A DNA stretch of 64,000 nt from Hybos culiciformis (lineage: Eukaryota > Arthropoda > Insecta > Diptera > Hybotidae): the NCBI GenBank assembly GCA_964007475.1, contig OZ023273.1, positions 104,530,485 to 104,594,484 of the forward strand, in the 5' to 3' direction. Below, piece by piece: positions 1-12,939 of the stretch. The notes beneath the pieces are model-generated. The model was given only the letters and a program-made list of their open reading frames with translations. It was not told where the DNA came from and ran no database searches. Within the stretch, counting starts at the first letter, position 1, and each line of letters begins with the position of its first letter. A program made the translations under genes and the position numbers.

Positions 1-82
1 TGTGTTTGTTTTGTTTTCTTCTTCTAGAAATAAGTGGGTATACATTTATGCGAAATAAAATTATTGTGAACAACACTTTGTT

Positions 83-121
83 ATGACATGGAGGGCGGCG
101 GCGGCGGAGGGGGATCATTAG
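83..121 (+). other. GC-rich GGC island, also a 12-codon mini-ORF
   Basis: A run of GCG triplets followed by GAGGGGGAT lies in otherwise about 80% A+T DNA. Read from ATG at 83 it gives a complete mini-ORF, MTWRAAAAEGDH, ending in TAG at 119-121. A GC patch like this can be a 5'UTR or promoter remnant, a trinucleotide microsatellite, or part of an old insertion. Nothing nearby decides between these. Confidence 0.3.
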
Positions 122-2820
122 TTCAAATTGTTCAAGTTTGAAATTAAATATTAAAAAGGATCCAAGGAAGAAAATTGGTTGTGTGGAAAAACTATAAAAA
201 AATATTATTTTATTGTTATTTTGTTTTTATTTTTTTTAATTTTATGAAAATATACATTGTATTGTTATTTTGCTATATAATAAATTGTTTTTATTGTATA
301 ATTATGAGTATATACTTATAATGTTGTTAGTACAATGTACTTACCATTCAAGGTTTACAGCATAGCTTTTAGTGGGAAACCCTAAATTTGTCGAAATATA
401 TACATAGATTTTGAAAAATTTTCTAAATATTTTTGTGCCAAATTTTTCTGAAAGTGAAATGATATAAAAAAAAAATAAAAATTTAAATAATAATAAAATA
501 GAAAAAAAAAGTTCTTTAGGTAATGAAATAAAAAAAAAAAATTAAAATAAAAAAGTTTAGAAACAACTTCGGCTAAATTTTTTCAGTGTTAAATCAAATT
601 TATTCCCAGTACACCTTTGTGAAGTGTCTTAATGATAAAAATAATAATTTAAAAATCAAAATATTTTTTTGAATTTTAATATAACTTTTAATATTACTAA
701 CACGAAAATATAAATTTAATTCTTAGAATATTTTCTTATTTGACAGCTGAATGATATTTATATTAGTAGTAAAGTTCAACTGACGTATATCCTCTATTCC
801 CTATGTAACAATCAATTATTTATAAATTTCTTTAAAAAATAAATTGATATAAAATTAAAGTGCTAGATTTAATAGCATTTTATTTTTACTTTTACATCTA
901 CATAATTAATTTCATATAAATTCATATTATGCATGCACGATTTATACTTAGTATACTCACGATATATGTGTACTCTTTTCTTTTGAGTATAATTTATTCG
1001 AGGATGAGTTAAAGTTAAGTGTTTTTTTTAAGTTCTTTTTTTTTTTCTAAAGCGTAAATCATAAAAACTTTTATTTTTATAGGTTCTATTTTAATTTTGT
1101 ATTTGCTTTTTGAAGGATATAAAATAATTTTACTTTCTAGAAGGGATATATTTTATAACAAAAACATTAGAAATGCGAACAAAATGTTTGATGTGTAAAA
1201 TTTCTTAATTTTTTTTATCAAAGGAACAAAATTTGCAATTTAAATATATATTAAAATTTACATTCTTCAGTAATGAAATTAAAGCTGTTTACATGCGTAT
1301 AAATTAAGGTTGAAGTGTCTCTGTTTAAAATTGGATACATTTTTTTTTTTTTTTTTAAACTCAACTTATAATACGTCTCGAAAAAGGCCTGCATACAACC
1401 TCAAATCAAACTCTTCTAATAAATTTTTCTGTGTTAATTTTATAGTTTACTATTAATAATTAAACTTGGCGCTGACCACAGTTTATAGTTAACAAAAAAA
1501 AAATGTTGCTTCATAAAAAATGTCATTTATAATTCTGTTTAAAAACCATTACGCAAAAGACACAATAGTATCTATCTTGTTTTTTGTTTTTTTTTTTTTT
1601 TTGAAACTTTGACAAATTATGATTATTAATTTTTTCGCCCTCGCAAAAGTTTTTTCCTTCCCCTAAAAATAACTTTTTTTTTTGAAGAAAAATAACATAA
1701 TATTAATATATACATAATTTTATATTTCACACAATAAACTCATTAGTAGAAAACTGCCCTATCGCAACACTGAAATTAAGAAAAAAAAAAATTATTATAA
1801 TATAAACAAAAAAAAATAAAAATAAAATAATAATAATAAAAATTACAATTTTTCGTCCTTAATTTGACTTTATGAGTTTTTCTGCTTTTTATATTTAATT
1901 TTTCTGCCACGCCAAAATTACAAAAAAAAAAACTTTTCCTTTTCTTATTTTAAAAAAATTTTCCACTAAACATCAAATAAATGAAAAGTTTGTTAAATTC
2001 CTAAGCAAGAATTTCTAAATTCTTTGAATTCTAAATTCTAAGTGTAGGTTTTACGAATATTATTGCTTCTTCTTCTATCCAAAATATGTTTAAGTTATTG
2101 TCAGATTCCTAACGACTTAAGATTTAATATGCAAAACAATTTCGATGACTTTATGATAGCGACTATTTTTATCAATATATTTCAACTTGAATTTAAAAGT
2201 GAACTACTTACTAAATCAATCTTTTAATATAAAATGATGTAAAAATAATAAATCTTAACTTAACTTATTCGAACTTCATAAGTTTTGCTCATTTTATTTA
2301 TAAAAAAAAAAAAAATTAAATAAAGGGACAACATGAAAAACAAACTTGTTATTATTTTTGTTACAATTTTTTTTTTTGGCTTTCCAAAAAAAAAAAAAGA
2401 ACATTGAATTTTTTTTTTTTACTGCCAACATTCGCGATATAAAAATAAATTAATCAACCGTTATGTAGATCCATAAAAAGTCACCATATGAAAATATAAA
2501 TACAAAAATTACATAAAAATGTTTAACAAAGAAACCGAAAATATTAAATTTTCCTTTATTTTTATTTTTTTTTTATATAATGAAAAGTTTGGATCATAAA
2601 AACAATTTATACAAGAAAAATATGTACAATAAATTGAATATACTTTCAATAATATAAATATAATAATATGTTGAAGAAAAGAAATATGCAAACTTTTCAA
2701 TAAGGGTCAGTATATTATTGGAAGACGATATACTTTGATTACAAGTTGTTTGATAAATTAATTTGTATGTACTATTTTCAAAATTTTATACATTCAATTA
2801 AGAATATTATACATATTATA
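122..2820. other. Non-coding AT-rich stretch
   Basis: I see no gene here. The stretch has many A and T runs (for example near 470, 530, 1340, 1590, 2380 and 2410) and short (AAT)n tracts near 1820. Frames are broken by stops every few codons on both strands. The short minus-strand frame at 2509-2700 is a chance, I/F/K-rich translation. Confidence 0.6.
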
Positions 2821-3205
2821 ATTACAGCTCCGGCAGCTATATTTTCTGTACATTTTATGCTTTGTATATGGTTTAAGTCGAACTAGTGAATCACGTTAGA
2901 AAAATTTGCTATTTGTCATAGCAAGGAGAAATAGCTAACAGTTTTTCTTTTGTAATATATCTGTTCATAAGATTATAGCAATAATAGTCATAAAAATTTC
3001 AGAAACTCATATTATATAAAAATATATTTTTGTTATTGATTTTTCGCGAGAAAAAAAATAAATAAAAATTATAATTTTTGAGTAGCAAATTTTGCGACAA
3101 TTCATTTGCTATATAATTTTCAACGAGTTTTTAGCACAAACTATCAGAAAATATTGCAGCTTTAGTTATAACTTTAAAGCTGGTTCTCCAACGAGTTTTT
3201 TTGTG
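2821..3205 (+). mobile_element. Copy A of the CACTGAAAAAA-ended repeat family, 5'-truncated
   Basis: This segment aligns with the full copy at 45864-46313. Shared words in order include GCAGCTATATTTTCTGTA versus GCTCTACTTTCTGTATA, AACTAGTGAATCACGTTAG, TTTGCTATTTGTC, ATATATCTGTTCATA, AAAAATTTCAGAAACTC, GAGTAGCAAATTTTGC and AGCTGGTTCTC. The 5' terminus (CACTGAAAAAACAGATA in the full copy) is missing or unrecognisable; the 3' end is a T run followed by GTG. It has no coding capacity. It is probably a non-autonomous DNA transposon; the superfamily is not determined. Confidence 0.7.
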
Positions 3206-5430
3206 CTTTAAAAACATATTTTTATTATATGAAACATATTTTTGATTATGTATATACGGATTTTTCCAGTTTCAATAACCAGATAATCACAATCTAATTC
3301 ATCTACATACAGTTTCATAATTTCTAAATTAATAAAAATGGCAATATGGTGCACAATTTATATAAATTTATAGTACAAAAAAAAATAAATTAAAAATTCA
3401 ACTCCATAACTTCATCATATTTTAATTATACCCAGATGAAGTATCATCATCATGTTCATAATATTTATAAAAAATAATGTATTGCTCTTTTCCTAAAAAA
3501 GATAAACCAAAAAAAAAAAAAACAAAAAAAAAACAGTTTCCTTGCATAAAGCTAGAAAAGTCTTCTTTAATAATAATAATATTAAGTAAGTATAATAAAT
3601 GAATATTTATAATTAAAAGTAGAAAAATTTGTGTCTTAAAATTATTTTATCAACCAAAAAATACCTAGATTTTTCTTATTTATGTTTTCGTGTTTAATTT
3701 TTATTTATTTTTTTGTTTTTTTTATCTCTGTAGGACAAATTTTTAATCATTTTAATTGAATTAGTACAGTATAATAAAATTATAATAATTTCTTCCTGAA
3801 AATTTTTTCTTATTGTCTTATTTTATTTTTTTTAATTATAGAGCTTTAATTTTAATATCTTCTTATATAGTGTTAATTTAAATTTCTGAGTTATTTAACA
3901 GAAAAAAAAGTTCCAGTTTGTGTAATTTAAGAAAACTATTTGGCCAATCCGAATACGGAGTTTAACTATTTGACAAAACTGAGCTGTGCTTAAAGAATTA
4001 TTCAAATAACTTTCAAACCATTAACATAAAATTAAAAATATTATGCTTTGCTTCAGCGATTTTTAAAACTGGTTGAGTATAGTGCCTTGCTTAAGAATCG
4101 AGAAACATTTTGTTATTATTTGTAGTTATAAAAATAAAATCTTGAATGACAATTTTGGAAATTTTCAACAATTCTTCTATTTGGCAATTTAGAAACATGA
4201 ACTAGAAAACTATTCATGAGTTTTCTTAAAAATTTCTATATTATTATGTTTATTCTGATTTTAAGCCAACAGAAAAAAAAAAGAAAAAGAAATCGTTAAT
4301 GTAATTTTTTTTTTTTGTTTAACTTCCTGCTGACTTTATATCCTGTCTATTTTATCGTAATAAAAGTTATTTTTGTGTACGAAAATGTGAATTATAAGGT
4401 AAAACGCGTTTCGTCCTTTATCAATTATTATAAAAAAAAAAAATAAAAAATGAAAGTTTTTTCTGTTTATGTAATTTTTATTTTTCGTTTTTTCGTTTTT
4501 TTTTTTTTATTTATACTTTAGCTAAGATACAGAAGGCTAGAGGGCATAAAAAGTTTTTCTCATTTTTTTTCTTTTTATGATGTTCTTTTAATGTTTTTTA
4601 TACATGACTTCCGGAGATAGAGCCAGGAAAATAAGACACAGAGAGAGAGAGAGAGTTGTTGTATGACGAAATTTTTTTTTTTGTATTTTTCGTATTTTTC
4701 ATATTTTTTTTTTTTTTTGGAAAAATAACAAGCAACATTTGTTTAGGAAAATGAAAAAAATAAAAGAAAAAAGGAAAAACAAAAAAATAATAATAATGAA
4801 AAAAGCAAAGAAAAGGAAAATTATTTTAAGGCACGACGACGAGGATAATGAGGAAGACTTATTTGATTATAATTTTTATTTATTTATTAATTTTTTTTTT
4901 TTCGGTTGTTGTGTTAGCAAAGATTATTATTATTTTTTGTTATTATTTTTATATACAAATATATGTATATATGTATATATTTTTTTTTTGAAAATATTAT
5001 CAATAAAATTCCTTAAGGGAATATTTATTTATTTAAATCTAATATTCGACTTGTGGAAATTAATTTTTTATTTTTTATGAAATAAAAGAAAAAATATATT
5101 TATTATATTCCTTTTCACAAAGCGTAAACATTTTATTTTTCAATTTAAAGGTTAAGGAATAAATTTCGTTATTTGGTGGAAAATTTGGTGGAAAATTTTC
5201 AAAAGAAAACATTTTTTTTTATTTTATTAATTTATTCAGAAAATCGGGAAAAAAAAATTTAAATATATATTTGAAATTAAATAAACTAGAATTAAAAAAA
5301 TATATATTTTTGTAATTTTGTAATAGATTATGGTGATAAATGCCCCAAAAATAAGTTACATATATTAATAATTTTAATTTTTCCTCTTTAATTTCACACT
5401 GGGATTAGATGACATCTTTTTGAGATATTT
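3206..5430. other. Non-coding AT-rich stretch
   Basis: No gene is supported. The stretch contains long poly-A/T runs, an (AG)8 tract at 4640-4655 and a K-rich then F/Y-rich frame at 4739-5080. That frame lacks an ATG at its first codon (it begins TTG) and simply translates A-runs followed by T-runs, so I do not treat it as a gene. Confidence 0.6.
4640..4655. repeat. (AG)8 microsatellite
   Basis: Eight uninterrupted AG dinucleotides follow ACACA and precede TTGTTGTATGACG. This is a simple-sequence repeat with no other feature attached. Confidence 0.9.
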
Positions 5431-5640
5431 GTAGAAACTGAAAAAACTGATAGCTGCCACAGCTATAGTTTTTGTATATCCCTTGCAATGTATCTCATGT
5501 TGCATATAAAAATTTCAGAAACTCGATTTGTAAAAAAAAAAATTTTTTTTGAAAATTTATTTCTCGCTTGAATGTAAAAAAATAAAACTATAAATTTTAG
5601 TAACAACTTTTGGTACAATGTATTTAATTTCAATTGGCCG
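5431..5640 (+). mobile_element. Copy B of the CACTGAAAAAA-ended family, diverged fragment
   Basis: The segment begins GTAGAAACTGAAAAAACTGATAGCTG, matching the 5' end of the full copy at 45864 (CACTGAAAAAACAGATAGCTG). It then shares a CAGCTATAG/TTTTTGTATAT block, CATAAAAATTTCAGAAACTC and the T/A-rich middle TTTATTTCTCGCT with AAAAAAATAAAA. The central part around GTGAATCACGTTAG is deleted, and similarity fades after about 5640. It is an old, internally deleted copy. Confidence 0.55.
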
Positions 5641-8600
5641 CAAGAACTCTTTAAGGTTCATTGAGATACCTACTTTATTTATTATGATAGATAACCTGAA
5701 TTCGAGTTCTAAGCATATAACTTTAAATTTATCTAAAAGATTTGTAAGTGATAGAACAATCTTATAGATAAATAGTTCTAATTTTTTGATTGGATTATAT
5801 TTTTGCATTTCAAACAACATTTACGACAGTTTCTGACATTTTTCTTTAAATATTATAAAGTCCGCACAATAATTTGTCATAATAAATAAACACATGAAAA
5901 AAAAAAATTAATTTTAAATTCCCGCATATAGTTATAAAAAATTTTTATGCAAATTATGTCAAAACTAAGTTTCACAACAGTTTAGTACTTAGTATAAAAA
6001 TAAATCACTGTTATTATACAATTTTCAAAACGCTTATAAGAGATTTAATAAACTGCCAAAAATTAATAAATATTCATTTTTGGAATTCTTTTCATAATTC
6101 AGTTTGGAAAAAAAAAAAAATAAAATAAAAATGTAAATAAAAAATAATATTCATAAATTTAACCCTTTTTTCTCTTGTCTATTTTCTTTATTTTTTTTGT
6201 TGGTTCTGTAATAATTAATAGGTGGTATTAACAGAAAATTTTTTTTTTATTTTTAAATTAATTCTAGTCATTTAAATTTTGTTATAATTTTTTTCTATTC
6301 TAACAACAATAATAATTATGATGAATTTACGAAAAATCAACATTAAAAATCTTATCAATTTTAACGCGATTTTTGACCGCTTCATTTTTATATTGTTTTG
6401 TTGAAAGCTTTAATATTAGAATCATAAAAAAAACAAAATTTTTTTATGTTGAAAAAAAAAAATTAATGATTTATTTTTTTTTGTTTGCAACATTTTTATC
6501 ATCATAGTTTATCTTTTTTTTTGTGTTTTTTTTTTTTGCTTTATTATTTATTTTGACTTTTTGTCTTTTGTCTTTCTATAGTAATTTTGTTTTGTTTTTC
6601 TCAATTTATTTATTTTTTTTTTTTTTTTGGGTCCTTTTCTAAAAAAAATTATGTCCTTTTCTTATTATAATGTTCTCGAAAAAAAAAAAAAATATTGTAA
6701 GAAAAAAAAACAAAACAAAATGATTTAATTTATATTTCCTTTTTACATCATGGCTTTATATGTAAAGTTTTTCTTTATTTGGAAAGTTTTTTTTTTTGCA
6801 CATATTATTACTCAAACTAAATCTGATAGAAAATGTTTATAATAAAAATCAGGAAAAAAAAATTTTTTTTTTGTTTAAAATAATATCTTTCTGACCTAAC
6901 CTTTAAATGATTCTTAATTTATTTTCTTTAATTAATGAATTATTTTTTTGGTGTATAAATTTATGACAGCAGTAGCTTCTAAGAGAAAGAAACTTTTATA
7001 ATTCGAATGTAAGTATTATGGTTGATAGTTAAGCTTGAATGTAAGAACAGTGCTCTTTTAAATTTGATTTTTCCTCTCTTTATGATGACGCTTAAAACAT
7101 AAAGTCACGTTTACATAACACTTACTTTTACATGGCGATAATAAATATCAAATCTAAAATATCAAATTCAGATTTCAGTTCAAAAAAAAAAAATGTTAAA
7201 ATTCATTTTTATTCAAACAATAACAAAATTCAAATATTTATTTAGGACTGACTGTTTCTATGCTGTTAAAAATTCGAAACGGATACTATACTATGCTGAA
7301 AATACGAAAAAAAAAACATTACTACGAAAAAAAAATTATACACTTTTGGTTTATTTTCTGTTTTTGGATTTAATTTGATTGTTAAGGTATATTTATTTTG
7401 ATGAAAAATTACATAAAACGTAAAACCAAAAAAAAAATTGTTTTATTATTTCCTAACATAGCTGCTATGTTTTTGATGCAAAGATGCTTTTTTTGTGTAT
7501 GTAAAACAGCTTGTTTATTTATATAATTTTTCGTTGTTTTTTTTTTTTATTTTCTTTTTTTTTATTTATTTTTTATTTTGGTAATTCATGATTAATTGAT
7601 CAGGTGGAAAAAATAGCGCTTAGAATTTTAATTTAACAGACTGAATAAAAAAATTATGATTAATTTAATGCGAATTAATTTTGAAAATAGTTTTTTTTAA
7701 TGAAGTACTTAAAAGATGCTCTAAAAAAATCTAAATAGCTAACTGTTTAATGCCAGAAATTAAACTTTTTAAAACTTGAACTATTAAGACTTAAGGATAT
7801 ACTAATTTTCGAATATAATTAATTTTTTCATTCCACAAAATCGAACATAATTATATTTTAATCATAGAAATTATTTTAATTTCTGATTTACATAATAAAG
7901 GTTAGATAGCAGTTAAATTTTATTTAAAACGCAAAAAATAAGTTAAATTTTCAATAACATTTTCTATTTAATGCAAATTTAACTCACGTCATTGACAATA
8001 CTCGTTAAACTTCATTTATTTAAAAAAAAAATTTCAAGTTGTGATTGTCATTAAAAAAATACGTAAACAATTCTATAAAAAAAAAAAAAAAATTGTGTAT
8101 ATTTATGAATAAATTATCGCTGTCATATTTTTAAAAACTTCTATTTAAAAATTTATTGCGAGGAACATCTAAAAAATTATAAGTTGTGCGAGTATTATTA
8201 TTGTTAACACGACTTTTATTGCGTGTCACTGTCAATAAACTATTAAGTAGTCTATAAATTCTTTTTAATAATAAAATTCTTAAATGACGATGAAATAAAA
8301 CTTGTATACATTTGTTATTTTTTTTCTTTTATTTATTTCATATTCCCCTTGATTTTGTTTTTAATTTTCGCATATCAAGGACGATTTTCAATGTACCTAC
8401 CTATAATAACAGAAAACACATAAACCACTTTTAATATATGTAAAAGTATTATTTTACATAATATTAGATTTATTTATTTATTTTTTTTTTGCTTTGCCAA
8501 GAATGTTTTAATTCAAGTTGATGATGCTTTTCATTAAGTTTAATAAACTCAATAAAATAATATTGTAGTATATATTTGTTTATTTTACGTTATACAAATA

Positions 8601-9369
8601 CTATATGTGGTATTAATTTTTATAAGATGAAGCTTTCAGCAGACTGTATATAATAGAAAATGGAGATCTTTCATTTTTTAAGTGTTATTTTAGTAGTACA
8701 ACATTTTAGTTCAAATAATATTGGTGGAGAAAAAAATTTAATGAACATATAAAACATTTATTTCTCTAAAATAGAATCTTGAACTTCTTGCTTGATATAT
8801 ATATTGTCAAACATTTTATTGTAAATATTTTACAATTTATTATGTATAAACTAAAAAATTAAAATTTTAAACTCTAAAAAATTTCAACAATTAATTTTTC
8901 ATGTTTTCTTATATTCAGATTTTGTACGATTTTTAGCCCTTTTCCAACTAAAAAAGTTTTCTTTAGATGTTTGTCTGTCCTCCGCTAAAATGCTTGTAAT
9001 TAATGAACTGCCTAATCAATTTCAATTCTTTGAATGCCAAAATAATATGTGTAATCTTGTTGACTTTGACTAAAAGATAAGATTCTTCGATTTTGGATGA
9101 AAATTTAAATGGATTCTAATAGAAATGGTGGTAGATAGATGTCGAATAGAGAAACGGTAACAGCTAAAAGATGACTAAATGGTATTGGTATAATATGATA
9201 CTGAAGGAACTTGAAAATTATGTTTAGCCCTTGGTTGTGACCAAGGCATATCTATAAAATTAAAGTATTTTAATTTGACTTATTGAAAACGGACTCCATA
9301 CTTCATTTATGAGAAACTGTCAGTCAGGTATTTTTTTGATAATTCCACAGTATTCTTATCGACAAATAT
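5641..9369. other. Non-coding AT-rich stretch, with a possible old repeat near 8930-9260
   Basis: No gene is seen. Most of it is poly-A/T and AT-rich spacer. From about 8930 to 9260 the composition is a little less extreme, with phrases such as ATGTTTGTCTGTCCTCCGCTAAAATGC and AGCCCTTGGTTGTGACCAAGGC. This suggests an eroded interspersed repeat, but I see neither ends nor a second copy here, so it stays unclassified. Confidence 0.45.
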
Positions 9370-9497
9370 AAATCTATGGATAGAGGACCTTTTAAAAATA
9401 AACTTGGTTTATATTGTCTTTTTAGTTTTAAGTAAATCTATGGATAGAGGACCTTTTAAAAATAAACTTGGTTTATATTGTCTTTTTAGTTTTAAGT
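9370..9497. repeat. Exact 64-bp tandem duplication (2 units)
   Basis: The unit beginning AAATCTATGGATAGAGGACC at 9370 is repeated without a single difference at 9434, in direct head-to-tail order. A further AAAT of a third unit follows at 9498-9501. Complete identity suggests either a recent duplication or an assembly artefact. The unit has no coding potential. Confidence 0.95.
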
Positions 9498-9968
9498 AAA
9501 TAATAAAAAACAAAAAGTAATAGAATTCATTCCAACAGCTGCGATATTATCTTTTATCACATTGTATACTTTGTGTTTACACATATATAGGGAATAAATT
9601 TTTAATGTATGACAAATTTAATTTTCATTAATATATTACGTGAACTGAAAAATTAATGCGTACATTTCCAAAAAGACAAAAAAAAAATGTATAGTGGAAG
9701 CATTAAGGTGTAACATGACAACAGCTAATACGTAGCAGCTGAATATTTTAATAGCAACATTTTTCTTGAACTTTTGACCTTAGTGTTATTAAAATGTTGG
9801 ATAAATAATTAAATTATATATGAAATTTAATAAAAGAACTACTTACATAGTTTTAAATTTCCGTATTTAAATTATATTTCAACTGAAATAAATGGTTCAT
9901 GACCAGAAAAACTTTTTAAAATTTTTAAATTATAATATTTGATTATTAATTGGTTTTAGAATATAAAC

Positions 9969-9998
9969 ACAGTATCTTTAAATTATTAAAGATACTGT
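9969..9998. repeat. Perfect hairpin, 13-bp arms and 4-nt loop
   Basis: ACAGTATCTTTAA at 9969-9981 is the exact reverse complement of TTAAAGATACTGT at 9986-9998, with ATTA between. The stem is short and AT-rich and no T-run terminator context applies in a eukaryote. It may be a tiny fold-back element remnant or chance. Confidence 0.8.
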
Positions 9999-12843
9999 AA
10001 ATTATTAAAATCTATATTGGTTTTAAGTAAAATCTTCCTGGCAATTTAACTAATAATTTTCAACTGTTGAGTTAATAACACAAATATAGTTTTTCAATAA
10101 TCATTTTAGTTGAAATAAATAGAGATATAATAATTCCATCCAATTTATTTCTCCAAAATCCTTACTTTAATAAAAATGGTTTAAATAAAATTCAAATAAA
10201 TATGAAAATAATATTTAAATATACTTAAATATCAAGACCATTATATTTGAGAATCGATTACAAACTTAATATTCAGCCGTAATTATTCTAATTACTCTCT
10301 ATATAACAACCTATACATATTGTATTGTGGATAAAAAAAGGAATAATTTTTATGAAAATAATCTAAATACATATATCAATATTAAAACCATTAACAAATT
10401 AATTTAATTTTGTTTGAAGTATAATTTTTTTTTTTCAGATAATATACCTACATATAGTATATGAAAAATTATTAATTAAAGTACGTCATTTTGTGTTTAA
10501 TTATAATTACATATAATTTATATCAAATATTAATTACAATACAATTTATGTAGGTATATAATATTATAATATGCATGCATATAAATTTTTTATCAATCTT
10601 AATATAAATGTATTTCGATTTAATATGGACATAATAATCATACATTATTAAAGTTAGATATTGGGTTCTTTTTTTTAAGTTAAAAAAAAAATCATAAATT
10701 TTGTGAATAAAACACACGATTGCGATAATATATGTTTATAATAATAATAATTAAATTAAAGAAATTAAATATGTACTCAGGCCTCATAATTTTATAAAAG
10801 TATATTCCAGAAGATACTGTTTCTTGATTAGTTTAAGATTCTACCACAATTGAAAATCCAATTATGATAGTGTCATAAATCTAATAAGAATAGTGATAGA
10901 AATTTTAATATTCTAAAGGTAATACTGTTGTATTCAATATTATAATTACGAGATATTTTATGAAATAAAAATTTAAATAAAGTGATTGTATTAACTTAAA
11001 ATGGCTATAATAATAATCATTATCATTTTTGAAGGTTTTTAGAAATCATTTTTATAAGTACACTTAATTTTGATTACATTGAAAAGACAAGAAAAAAAAA
11101 CCTCTAATTTGAATTCCTTACTTTCTTATATATTTCATTAAAACAAATAAAATGATTATAAAAATTTTAATTGCCTTAGCTACCTATAATTTATAAAATT
11201 ATTTTTATATTTTATTTTATTTAATGATCCATTAAGCTTTTTCTTTAAAAATTTTTTGATTAAAATTTCTTTTTTGTTTCTAATTAATATAATTCATTAT
11301 ATTTTTCCCAATTAAGCTAAAAAGTCATATTAAAGAAGAATTATTTCAAAAATTTTAAATAATGATTATAGCCCGGAAAAACAAAGAAAATAAATAAAAA
11401 TCTTTGTAAAGTTGAAAAAAAAAAATTAATAAAAATAATTCTTGCTGGATAAGATAAAACAAAATAAAGGTGTTATAATTTTCTATTCCAGAAGTGTCTT
11501 AAAACACTGCTCAAAAAATTATCGAAAGTATTCTGAATACTTAATTTCACAAAAAAATTCACAATTATACTTTCTATACTTTAAAAATTTTGCAAATATT
11601 TTATTACTTAGGAAGCTAAAACAAAATTTAATGTATAAATTCTAATACGTAAAGAAAAACACAGAATAATAATTTACTTATATTTGTTTAACATATAATA
11701 TTTAAATTTTAATAGTTTCCAATTTATTTCAGAATAAAATAAATATTTTCTAAATATTTAAATAACAATAATTAAGATATTCTAAGTTTCACAAAACCCT
11801 TGTATATTTATATTATTATAGTAAAGCAATAATAAACTAAACATTTTATTCACAGATACCGACACCAGTATATTGATTTAAAATATTAGTACTTTTTTTT
11901 TTTAAATAAAAGTTCATTTAGTTTTTGAGTACTTTTCTTAAATAACTTTCGAACAGTTCACATTATAAACTATTTCGATGATAATAGCTCTCATTGAAAA
12001 GAATTAGTTCGATATAGTTTAATAAAAATATTTCAACTTCATTATTCTTAAACTTAATTTACTTATATATATAAATAGTCAAAGCACAAGCTCAATACTA
12101 ATATTTTAATTAATTTTCTAGGTATTCCTACTAAAAATACATGTAGGTTGTATGTGAAGGAAATTTCATTTTCATACAGTTTCAAATCATTTTGTCAATA
12201 AAATAAAATACGGAAATTTTTAATGATATTAATACAATCACTGCTAAATCTACAAAATCTTGAGATTCTTGGAGCTAAATTTGAAATTCAATATATATAC
12301 ATATATATATAAGTATATATCAGGCACGAAGCGTGAGTTTTTCAATATCGGAAGCATACTAATAGAATTTAATGCTTTTTAGGCTTACAAATAATACAGT
12401 AAGGCAAGATATTGAAATGCTCTGAAATACATAGGTTCATTTTAATTATTTTGAAGTTAACATATGTACATTTAATGTTTAATTGATGCGAGTGTTTTTT
12501 ACTTTAGAAAAAAAATTTAATTTGAATTATTTGAATATCTAAAAATTATATCGTTTAACTGTATCTTCAAATCACAAAAAAAATCAAATTAGTATACTTT
12601 TCAGCGCAAGTAATGAATTTCCTTTACTCATTATTCTTATTCTTATACATAATTCCCTTTCCTATGTTTTTTAGACGGTAAATTTAGTGTCTCGGCTATT
12701 AAAGCAAATTAAATTGCTATCCCTTTCATATTATTAAGAATGCATAATTTAAAATCATTATTCGCTACATTGAAATTTAGTTTAACGCCTGCTATGAAAT
12801 TTAGCCGTTATAATAAAAATTCCATACAAAAAATAATGATTTT
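9999..12843. other. Non-coding AT-rich stretch
   Basis: I see no gene or clear mobile element. Frames are short. The minus-strand frame at 10523-10717 and the plus-strand frame at 11442-11645 are I/Y/K-rich chance translations. Around 12330-12423, GAGTTTTTCAATATC and GATATTGAAATGCTC form a loose inverted pair enclosing about 60 bp, too imperfect to call. Confidence 0.5.
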
Positions 12844-12939
12844 AAAAAAATTTTCCATTAGTACAGAATTTCAGTATTGAAAAGCGACATCTGATTAATA
12901 TAATCAATACTGAAATTCTCTTTGAATGGGAAATTTTTT
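12844..12939. repeat. Small fold-back (inverted repeat) unit, about 96 bp
   Basis: AGAATTTCAGTATTGA at 12865-12880 is the exact reverse complement of TCAATACTGAAATTCT at 12904-12919. Flanking these, AAAAAAATTTTCCATT at 12844-12859 pairs with AATGGGAAATTTTTTG at about 12925-12940 with a few mismatches. The whole forms a two-step hairpin of MITE-like shape. No target-site duplication was found. Confidence 0.65.

Noticed and set aside
4739..5080. 113-codon plus frame, K-rich then F/Y-rich
   Set aside because: It is a direct translation of A-rich followed by T-rich sequence, and the first codon is TTG.
8930..9260. Eroded transposon
   Set aside because: Less AT-rich wording hints at one, but no terminal repeats or second copy are visible in the window.
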